A stretch of DNA of 23,678 nucleotides from JAZQQB01 sp045628865. GTDB lineage: Bacteria; Bacillota; Clostridia; Lachnospirales; Lachnospiraceae. Each line of letters opens with the position of its first letter. Positions within the stretch are counted from its first letter, which is position 1. The stretch is from positions 1 through 23,678 of the forward strand of contig JAZQQB010000027.1 of NCBI GenBank assembly GCA_045628865.1, in the 5' to 3' direction. A model generated the notes under the pieces. That model saw only the letters and a list, made by a program, of their open reading frames with translations. It searched no databases and was not told the origin of the DNA. Shown here in pieces: positions 7,734 through 14,041 of this stretch. The translations under genes and the position numbers were made by a program.

Positions 7734-9706
7734 TGGCAGAGCAGAAAGCTAAAGTAGTACATGGACCAGGACCTGGACCAAGAGGAAGAGGCCCAAAACC
7801 TAAGATCGAGCATCCTTGGAAGCTGCTTGGAAGACTGATGAAGTTTGTAATGAAGGATTATTGTTTCCACTATATCGCTGTTGCTATCTGTATTGTTGTC
7901 AGCGTACTTGCCAATGTACAGGGAACCATGTTTATGAAGGATCTGATTGATGTATATATCAAGCCTATGTTAGAAACCGGGGCAGATCTTTATGATGGAC
8001 TTTTGCAGGCTATGGGAAAAATCGCAATCTTTTATGCCATTGGTATTGTGGCTGCATTTATCCAGCAAAGACTGATGATCTATGTGACACAGGGAACCTT
8101 GTTTAACATGCGTAAGGCGATGTTTGAACATATGGAAAGTCTTCCAATCAAATATTTTGACACGCATGCTCATGGAGATATCATGTCTCTATACACCAAT
8201 GATATTGAGACATTAAGACAGATGATCTCACAGAGTATTCCGCAGTTTTTTAACAGCTTGATCACCATTGTTTCTGTACTTGTTTGTATGATCACCTTAA
8301 GTGTTCCATTAACAGTATTAACTTTGGCCATGGTTGCGTTGATGCTGTTTTGCTCCAAAAAGCTTGCTGGAAATTCCGGTAAATTTTTTATGGCACAGCA
8401 AAAAGCAGTGGGTGAGTTAAATGGTTTTGTGGAAGAGATGATGGAAGGTCAGAAGGTTGTAAAGGTATTCTGTCATGAAGAGGAAAGCACCAAAACCTTT
8501 GATGAGTTAAATGAGAAGCTTTTTGACAGCTCTTTTAATGCTAATAAATTCGCCAATATCTTAATGCCAGTCAATGCACAGCTTGGAAACGTCAGTTACG
8601 TGCTTTGTGCAGTGCTTGGTGGAATCATTGCTATTTTTGGTGCTTCCTGGGCATTGCCAGCATGGATGAAATCCCTGGTTGTGATCACACCAGGTACATT
8701 GGTAGCGTTCTTAAACTACAACAGAAGCTTTAATATGCCGATCAATCAGGTTTCTATGCAGTTAAATGCCATTGTAATGGCATTGGCAGGCTGTGAGCGA
8801 ATCTTTGCACTTTTGGATGAGAAACCGGAAACAGATGAAGGCTATGTTACTTTGGTATATGCTACTAAGGATGAGGCTGGCAACATCATGGAAAGTGATG
8901 TTCGTACAGGTCTTTGGGCATGGAAGCATTATCATAAGGATACAGATACTACAACTTATACCGAGCTTAAGGGTGATGTTGTATTTGATGGGGTTGATTT
9001 TGGTTACACCGATGAAAAGATCGTTCTTCATGATATCAAAATGTTTGCTGAACCTGGTCAGAAGCTTGCTTTTGTTGGTTCTACCGGTGCAGGAAAAACA
9101 ACCATCACCAATCTGATCAACCGATTCTATGATATTCAGGATGGTAAGATCCGTTATGATGGAATCAACATCAATAAGATCAAAAAAGCGGACCTTCGTA
9201 AATCTTTGGGAATTGTATTACAGGATACTCATTTGTTTACAGGAACAGTTGCGGAAAATATCCGCTATGGAAAGTTAGATGCCACCGATGAAGAAGTATT
9301 TGCAGCAGCTCGCCTGGCTAACGCTGACAGCTTTATCAAGCATCTGCCAAATGGCTATGATACTGTTCTTACAGGCGATGGAGCTAATTTAAGTCAGGGA
9401 CAAAGACAGCTTCTTGCTATTGCCAGAGCAGCGATTGCAGATCCACCAGCGTTGATCTTAGATGAAGCAACCTCTTCTATTGATACAAGAACAGAAAAAA
9501 TCGTTCAGGGTGGTATGGATAAGCTTATGAGTGGAAGAACTACTTTCGTGATTGCTCACAGACTTTCTACCATTAAGAATAGTGATTGTATTATGGTTAT
9601 GGAGCAGGGTAGTATTGTGGAAAGAGGTAATCACGAGGAACTCCTCAATATTGGTGGACGTTATTATCAGTTGTATACTGGTAATGCGGCGAAGACAAAG
9701 GCGTAA
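7733..9706 (+). CDS. ABC exporter half-transporter, catalytically competent subunit
   Basis: The 657-residue partner has a Pro/Gly-rich cytoplasmic N-terminus (GPGPGPRGRGP), a six-helix membrane domain, and an ATPase domain with full catalytic residues: Walker A GSTGAGKT (449-456), Walker B with Glu578 (LILDEATS) and switch His609 (IAHRLS). Its signature is LSQGQ (553-557) rather than LSGGQ, so the composite site that pairs this signature with the other subunit's Walker A is weakened twice. Between membrane and ATPase domains, at about residues 365-415, is an extra charged and aromatic linker (it contains GLWAWKHYHKDTDTTTY) that many members of this subfamily carry. The gene overlaps the previous one by one base, so the two surely form a heterodimer. 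Confidence 0.92.
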   Translation: MAEQKAKVVHGPGPGPRGRGPKPKIEHPWKLLGRLMKFVMKDYCFHYIAVAICIVVSVLANVQGTMFMKDLIDVYIKPMLETGADLYDGLLQAMGKIAIFYAIGIVAAFIQQRLMIYVTQGTLFNMRKAMFEHMESLPIKYFDTHAHGDIMSLYTNDIETLRQMISQSIPQFFNSLITIVSVLVCMITLSVPLTVLTLAMVALMLFCSKKLAGNSGKFFMAQQKAVGELNGFVEEMMEGQKVVKVFCHEEESTKTFDELNEKLFDSSFNANKFANILMPVNAQLGNVSYVLCAVLGGIIAIFGASWALPAWMKSLVVITPGTLVAFLNYNRSFNMPINQVSMQLNAIVMALAGCERIFALLDEKPETDEGYVTLVYATKDEAGNIMESDVRTGLWAWKHYHKDTDTTTYTELKGDVVFDGVDFGYTDEKIVLHDIKMFAEPGQKLAFVGSTGAGKTTITNLINRFYDIQDGKIRYDGININKIKKADLRKSLGIVLQDTHLFTGTVAENIRYGKLDATDEEVFAAARLANADSFIKHLPNGYDTVLTGDGANLSQGQRQLLAIARAAIADPPALILDEATSSIDTRTEKIVQGGMDKLMSGRTTFVIAHRLSTIKNSDCIMVMEQGSIVERGNHEELLNIGGRYYQLYTGNAAKTKA

Positions 9707-9738
9707 GGGATGTAAGTGTAGAAAATAAGAACAAAGAA

Positions 9739-9772
9739 AACGGTATCAGGATAGAATCCTGGTACCGTTTTT
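9739..9772. terminator. Bidirectional intrinsic terminator
   Basis: AACGGTATCAGGAT (9739-9752) and ATCCTGGTACCGTT (9756-9769) form a 14-bp stem with one G-U pair and an AGA loop, followed by T on the plus strand. On the minus strand the hairpin is followed by TTTTCTTTG, so it can also end the convergent Rpn gene. Confidence 0.9.
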
Positions 9773-9792
9773 GCGAAGTAAACACTATTGTT

Positions 9793-10806
9793 TTAAAGGT
9801 TATTCAGTTCTAATTCTCGAATTCTATTGTTTAACATTTCAATGGTTGCATCCTTATCAGCAAGAGCAGCATCCTTATCAGCAATGACAGCATTCTTTTC
9901 ATTAACCTCATTCTGTAACTCTTGGATCATATAAAGTTCGGTATTGTGATCTAAAATTGCAAGTGCGTCACTAAACATTGTCATCAACTCCTCTGGCTTT
10001 GTTCGTAAGGTAAAAATTTCATCGTAATAAAGACGAAATTCTGGAAATTTATGGATCAATTCTATGATCTTATATGGCTCATCTGTGCTTAAAAAGGTAA
10101 GCCATGCATCTAATTTACTATCTATAGTGTGTACTACTTTTTGATACGTGTCAAGGGAGATGTAGAATATTTCGGAAAGTTCAGCAACTTTTGCATTACT
10201 GGTATAGGAGACCTGACGTTCGTGGAGGTAATTTGGTGAAACAATAGAGAATTCTTTTGAACTCTTTTCTAAAAGAACGATCACGTATGTTTTTTTCATA
10301 TCCTTATAAGAAAAGGATTTTCTTTTTTCGCTTTTGACACGACTGTATTGTCTCATGATCAGGTCAGAAGCATAACAGGCAGTACGTTCGCCTGGGAAGG
10401 CATAGCCGATTTTTTGCATTTCCACATCAATGTAGGAACCATCTTCACACTGGACGATGATATCCATGATCACAAGACTACCTTCACTGGAAAGCAGGCT
10501 TCCTTCGCGTTGCAGAACTTCGTGGATTTTTACAGGCTGTTTTAATAGAGTTGAGAGAAAATCTTCGAGTCGCTCTGGGTGCATAGACGGGTTAAAGATT
10601 GTTTGAAAGAATGGGTCGTAGGTGATTTTAATTCCTTTTTGCCCTTGTAGAAATAGTAGAATTTCTTTTTGATTTTCAGGTCTTAGTCCCTGAAATTTGT
10701 TGTAAGCGTCTGGGTATTTTCTAAGATTAGATAATACATCTTCCTCGGAATAAATCTCCCAGTAAACGTTAGTGTTTTTTAGTTGCTCATCATTTTGTTT
10801 TTTCAT
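9793..10806 (-). CDS. Rpn-family recombination-promoting nuclease / PD-(D/E)XK transposase-like protein
   Basis: The 337-residue product has the Rpn/PDDEXK_2 layout. DPFFQTIFNP begins the domain at residue 64. The nuclease core follows as D115 (VIMDIIVQ) and E129-x-Q131 (YIDVEMQK), then ACYASDLIMRQYS and a conserved helical region. These are the residues expected for metal-dependent DNA cleavage. The C-terminal 35 residues form a charged coiled coil with an ADKDA repeat encoded by 21-bp tandem units. AAAGGAA precedes the ATG on the minus strand. Such genes are multicopy in Lachnospiraceae. E. coli relatives (Rpn proteins) are DNases with recombination activity and internal short forms. The activity of this copy is inferred, but no catalytic residue is missing. 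Confidence 0.88.
   Translation of the reverse strand: MKKQNDEQLKNTNVYWEIYSEEDVLSNLRKYPDAYNKFQGLRPENQKEILLFLQGQKGIKITYDPFFQTIFNPSMHPERLEDFLSTLLKQPVKIHEVLQREGSLLSSEGSLVIMDIIVQCEDGSYIDVEMQKIGYAFPGERTACYASDLIMRQYSRVKSEKRKSFSYKDMKKTYVIVLLEKSSKEFSIVSPNYLHERQVSYTSNAKVAELSEIFYISLDTYQKVVHTIDSKLDAWLTFLSTDEPYKIIELIHKFPEFRLYYDEIFTLRTKPEELMTMFSDALAILDHNTELYMIQELQNEVNEKNAVIADKDAALADKDATIEMLNNRIRELELNNL
9848..9896. repeat. 21-bp tandem repeat inside the Rpn gene
   Basis: Two full units begin GCATCCTTATCAGCAA (9848-9868 and 9869-9889) and a partial third begins at 9890. They encode the heptad-like ADKDA repeats of the C-terminal coiled coil. The 21-bp length keeps frame, so copy-number change would lengthen or shorten the coiled coil without breaking the gene. 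Confidence 0.8.
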
Positions 10807-10922
10807 GTTGGTTTCCTTTCTGAAACATCAGAAGATGTTCTATAGCCGATTGGCAATTTTTGAATTTGGCAGAATGCCATGGGAAGATAATAATATAGTT
10901 AACATAATATGCAAAGCGGGTT

Positions 10923-10975
10923 TTGAAATTTCAAGAACGCCACCACGTTTAGACGTGGCGTGGCTGAAGGCAAAT
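10923..10975. mobile_element. IS200/IS605-like end hairpin, relic
   Basis: CCACGT (10943-10948), a TTAG loop and ACGTGG (10953-10958) form a stem that extends through GCCA/TGGC with a two-base bulge. It is preceded by the palindrome TTGAAATTTCAA (10923-10934). The hairpin with flanking TCAAGAA and GGCTGAAGG resembles end structures of IS605-type elements and the 3' part of TnpB guide RNA. No transposase or tnpB gene remains nearby, so at most this is an end fragment. Confidence 0.35.
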
Positions 10976-11013
10976 CCTCCACTCATTTGATGGTATTTAA
11001 TGCTATGAACTAT

Positions 11014-11090
11014 GGGGACGTGGTATGAGCTTTTGGGGACGGGGTTAGTGGTCTATTTTCAATGTTACGTGAACTACAAATCCCATCCTC
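11014..11090. repeat. REP-like palindromic repeat, copy A
   Basis: GGGGACGGGGTTAGTGG (11035-11051) is matched by an imperfect inverted arm GTGAACTACAAATCCCATCC (11069-11088). A further partial copy, GGGGACGTGGTATGAGC, lies at 11014-11030. The GGGGACGGGGTTAGTGG core is a widespread clostridial palindrome type that I associate with REP-associated tyrosine transposases. That association is from memory, not from this window. Confidence 0.55.
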
Positions 11091-11105
11091 AGATGGATCA
11101 TCTTG

Positions 11106-11330
11106 AAATTTACAACAGTAGAAGCAAAAAAACGCTTATACTGTTGTAATTTTTTGTGATTAATGAAGTTTAGGCGCATGATCCGAAGAAAATTTACAAC
11201 AGTGAAAGTAAAAAACGCTCTTACTGTTGTAAATTTATGTGATTAATAGAGTTTTGAGCTATAATTCGAAGAAAATTTACAACAGTAGAAACAAAAAACA
11301 AGTTCACTGTTGTAAATTAATGATTTTAAG
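11106..11330. repeat. Three tandem 83-84 bp repeats, each with a hairpin
   Basis: Copies begin at 11106, 11190 and 11273. Each opens with AAATTTACAACAGT, has a loop of about 15-20 bases rich in A, and closes with ACTGTTGTAA, giving an imperfect 11-14 bp stem. The first two copies also share the spacer motif TGTGATTAAT and the end CCGAAG/TCGAAG. Stem positions are better conserved than loops or spacers. There is no open reading frame through the array. Confidence 0.85.
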
Positions 11331-11404
11331 AGTATTGGTCCATGTTTCGAGGAAAAAATACAAGATGTCTTAATAAAGACAATGGTGCAGACAAGAGGAC
11401 TAAG

Positions 11405-11426
11405 TATAAGAATAAGAATAAGAATA
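11405..11426. repeat. 6-bp microsatellite (ATAAGA-type)
   Basis: About three and a half copies of a 6-bp unit (AGAATA) run here between the hairpin array and the second REP-like palindrome. There is no sign of function. Confidence 0.6.
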
Positions 11427-11490
11427 GCTAAGTATTTGAAGCTACTGTTTAAGAGGCATTGCATATATAATCTTTGTTTGGTAAGCTATT

Positions 11491-11579
11491 GGGGACGGGG
11501 CAGTAGCTCATTTTCTAAAACGAAAAAGTGAACCACAAACCCAGTCCCAAGGGATCAAACGGTAAAGTGACCTCGTCCC
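11491..11579. repeat. REP-like palindromic repeat, copy B
   Basis: GGGGACGGGGCAGTAG (11491-11506) faces GTGAACCACAAACCCAGTCCC (11528-11548), and a second inverted arm GTGACCTCGTCCC follows at 11567-11579. This is the same type as the copy about 400 bp upstream. The outer arms of the two copies (GGGGACGTGG at 11014 and CCTCGTCCC ending 11579) are themselves inverted, so the two copies bracket the hairpin array. Confidence 0.55.
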
Positions 11580-11607
11580 TAAGGGATCACGAAAGGAATG
11601 AGAGTTT

Positions 11608-12825
11608 ATGGAAACAGTAAAGACAAGTATATATGATTCATTTCAGTGTATTGCAGACAAGTGTGATTTTACCTGCTGTCAGGAATGGAAGATTGCTGTA
11701 GATGATGAAACCAATGAAAAATGGAAAAACATCAAACCACCAGTGGATACAGAAGAAATGAAGGATAATCTGTGTGCATATACAGAAGAAAAGGATGAAC
11801 TTCGTGTGATTTCTCTAAATGAAAAGGGTGTATGTCCTTTTTTGAACAAAGATAGATTGTGTAAGTTGGTAATGGAACATGGGGACTTAATCCTGTCAAA
11901 GACCTGTGCCACATTTCCAAGAGAAATCCATGAGTTTGCTTCCAGAACAGAATATACGCTGATGCCATCCTGTCCAGCGGTGCTTGATCTGATCAAGGAG
12001 GAGGGTGTTGCATTTTTTTCTGCTTCTGACAATATCGAAAAAATGGTTTCTTCTGATGAGGTATATGAGGAAGAGCTTTATTTTGCAATCAGAGATTTTT
12101 TTATGGAACTTATGAAGGATGAGGAAAGGACTGTGGAACAGAGCCTTTTGATGATCTTTTATGTGGCATTAGAACTCCTGGAGATGGATGATGAGGAAGA
12201 ATTAACACTGGATGCTTTTCTTGCTTATAAAAATAGCGACATTTTTGAAGAACTGTTTGAGACTATTGATAACATGGATTTCAATGCCATTTATACCTTT
12301 GAAGAAAGAAATGAGTTGTTGTTAGATCTGTCGGAGAATTATCGCAAAGAAGGTCTTTACAAGGATCTGTTAGAGCCAATCTGTCAAAGAGCAGAAATGT
12401 ATTCAAAAGAGCGGGAATCGGGAAAAATGGATGAGGAGATTCTTTTCAAAAAGTGCAGAAGTTTTGGAAAAAGAATCAAAAAAAGTGAGGAGTTTTTTAG
12501 GGACTTTTTGATAGAAGAAATCTTTGCTGACTGTTTTACCCCAGAGAGTACCTATGAGTGCATGGTTGTGAAACTTCAGTGGCTTGCCATGGAGTATGGT
12601 GCTATGATGCAGGCTATCTTCTTATATGAAGAACTCATGGAGGAATCGAAAGAAAAAGCTTCAGGACTTCCAAAGGCATATCCATTTGATGATTTGAAGA
12701 AGATGATCGTGCTTATTTTTAGAATGACTGGTTATGAGGATGAGGATATCTATGAATATCTGGAGAACAGCTTTGAAGACCTGATTTGGGAGTGGGGATA
12801 TTTTGCTCTGGTGGTTGGTGAGTAA
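11608..12825 (+). CDS. FliB-like protein (flagellin lysine-N-methylase family)
   Basis: The 405-residue product has the cysteine pattern of FliB-type proteins: C14, C19, C23 and C24 (QCIADKCDFTCCQEW), then C76, C85 and C100 (GVCPFL, RLCKLV, KTCATFPRE). In the family these cysteines are thought to bind a metal or Fe-S centre. The remainder is acidic and helical, with no signal peptide or membrane segment. GAAAGGAATGAGAG precedes the ATG. FliB methylates lysines of flagellin in Salmonella. Many clostridial relatives, like this one, lie away from flagellar genes, so the substrate here is open. The family call is fairly strong, the reaction inferred. Confidence 0.8.
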   Translation: METVKTSIYDSFQCIADKCDFTCCQEWKIAVDDETNEKWKNIKPPVDTEEMKDNLCAYTEEKDELRVISLNEKGVCPFLNKDRLCKLVMEHGDLILSKTCATFPREIHEFASRTEYTLMPSCPAVLDLIKEEGVAFFSASDNIEKMVSSDEVYEEELYFAIRDFFMELMKDEERTVEQSLLMIFYVALELLEMDDEEELTLDAFLAYKNSDIFEELFETIDNMDFNAIYTFEERNELLLDLSENYRKEGLYKDLLEPICQRAEMYSKERESGKMDEEILFKKCRSFGKRIKKSEEFFRDFLIEEIFADCFTPESTYECMVVKLQWLAMEYGAMMQAIFLYEELMEESKEKASGLPKAYPFDDLKKMIVLIFRMTGYEDEDIYEYLENSFEDLIWEWGYFALVVGE

Positions 12826-12956
12826 GTAACAGCTGTTTTAAGATTATATACTTTTTTACGATTTACCAAAAAAAGAAAATATTCATACGTATTACATTCA
12901 TGAACGCGGAAGGCATTTTGGCATATACAATAAATGTGATCGGAATGGAGAAAATG

Positions 12957-13487
12957 ATGAAAAAGAATATAACAAAAAAGAATATAACAAAAAAGAATAT
13001 TATAAAAAAGGTAATAGCTGTATCATGTGTGTGTTGTCTGGCGTTTGGGATGACAGCCTGTAGCGGTAAGAAGGATGACCATAACAAAAGAGTTGTTTCA
13101 GATGAAAAAGAAGCAAAGGATCAGGGACCACGAACGGATATGGAGCCTCTTTTGAATCGTTTTTCCATAGAAGGTATGGAATCTGCTTATTGGGAAGGCT
13201 ATGAATTGGGAGATAACAGCAATGGAAGAGTTCCTGGTCCGGCTTCCTATGAATTAAAGGGATTTATTACTTTGTCAAGTGAGAGTGCAGAGCATTACTG
13301 GAATGATTATGAATGGGAAGAGGTTACGCCAGAGTTTTTGGCAAAATATCTTGATTTTTCTGAGTATGAAGGAAAAACCTGGTATTACTGTAAAGCGGTG
13401 AAAGATGAGATATGTCCACAGTATTATATCATGAGTGATTTTGCATTTGATGGAGAGACTTTTTGGTTCTCCATGATGTATGATTAA
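12957..13487 (+). CDS. Small secreted lipoprotein of unknown function
   Basis: The frame is open from ATG 12900, but only ATG 12957 has a plausible ribosome binding site (GGAG, six bases upstream), giving 176 residues. The product starts with a long positive N-region, a hydrophobic stretch and the lipobox GMTAC, with the lipidated cysteine at residue 35. The mature part is acidic, rich in Trp and Tyr, and ends FDGETFWFSMMYD. I do not recognise a domain. The N-region is extended by three 15-bp tandem repeats encoding KKNIT. It has its own perfect terminator and no partner in the same direction, so it appears to be a single-gene unit. Confidence 0.75.
   Translation: MKKNITKKNITKKNIIKKVIAVSCVCCLAFGMTACSGKKDDHNKRVVSDEKEAKDQGPRTDMEPLLNRFSIEGMESAYWEGYELGDNSNGRVPGPASYELKGFITLSSESAEHYWNDYEWEEVTPEFLAKYLDFSEYEGKTWYYCKAVKDEICPQYYIMSDFAFDGETFWFSMMYD
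12960..13010. repeat. 15-bp tandem repeat in the signal peptide N-region
   Basis: AAAAAGAATATAACA occurs at 12960-12974 and 12975-12989 and, slightly changed, at 12990-13004, followed by AAAAAG. It encodes KKNIT-KKNIT-KKNII-KK. Units of 15 bp keep the frame. Confidence 0.85.
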
Positions 13488-13490
13488 TTG

Positions 13491-13530
13491 ATAGCCCCCA
13501 TTATCAAAATGTGATAATGGGGGCTATTTC
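13491..13530 (+). terminator. Intrinsic terminator after the lipoprotein gene
   Basis: ATAGCCCCCATTATCA and TGATAATGGGGGCTAT form a perfect 16-bp stem with an AAATG loop. The T run after it is short (TTTC), so it may also protect the 3' end. Confidence 0.85.
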
Positions 13531-13782
13531 AGACTGAAGACAAGTCCTCTTCAGAAACCATAGGATATGCTATCTTCCTACAAAAGCAATAAAAATATCA
13601 AGAAAAACTTTGTGTTAAAGCTCTAAACTGTCCTGTAAAAGGGGATGTAGTTCCTTATTAAGATATAGGCGGATCTGTAAAACATACTTCAAAATAAAAT
13701 TGAACCCAAATGGACGATACGATTATGGTTAATTGATAGTGCAGAATTAACGTAATTACATATAAAAATTATCGATAAAAGC

Positions 13783-13812
13783 TTGACAATATATATATTA
13801 TGTTAATATAAT
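13783..13812 (+). promoter_or_regulatory. Promoter of the AT-rich ABC transporter
   Basis: A perfect TTGACA (13783-13788) and a perfect TATAAT (13807-13812) are separated by 18 bases. The leader to the coding start is about 220 nt. The DNA between 13531 and 13782 shows no gene or repeat that I can support. Confidence 0.8.
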
Positions 13813-13929
13813 AAAAAATACGCGTTGATTATTATAATATTACATAGATTAGAAAAGGAAGAAAAAAAGGAATTATTCTTACTGAAATTAAAGAAGCAAT
13901 GAAATTGTGATATATTATAGAAAATAAGT

Positions 13930-13966
13930 AATTGGACAATGCTATTGGTGTTGTCCAATTATTTTA
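13930..13966 (+). terminator. Hairpin in the ABC transporter leader, terminator or attenuator
   Basis: AATTGGACAA (13930-13939) and TTGTCCAATT (13951-13960) form a perfect 10-bp stem followed by ATTTTATG. It sits between the promoter and the gene, so it could attenuate transcription or end a short RNA of about 140 nt. Confidence 0.55.
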
Positions 13967-14041
13967 TGAACAAGAATGGTTTGATTTTTGAATATACTAA
14001 GTTGATTGAAATAATTCGAGTACCTAGGAGGATAAACGAAT

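Noticed and set aside
10772..10990. 72-codon plus-strand frame over the Rpn gene start
   Set aside because: It overlaps the Rpn start on the opposite strand, covers the IS605-like hairpin and shows no protein-like pattern.
11106..11330. CRISPR array
   Set aside because: Only three units of 83-84 bp exist, similarity extends through the hairpin and part of the spacer, and there are no unique 30-40 bp spacers or cas genes.
12900..12956. Longer N-terminus of the small lipoprotein from ATG 12900
   Set aside because: No ribosome binding site precedes 12900, and the added 19 residues would displace the charged N-region expected at the front of a lipoprotein signal.
13820..13900. Possible precursor peptide for the AT-rich ABC transporter (TTG-started frame encoding a Lys/Leu-rich 25-mer)
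   Set aside because: No ribosome binding site, no ATG and no leader/core signature; most likely chance in A-rich DNA.
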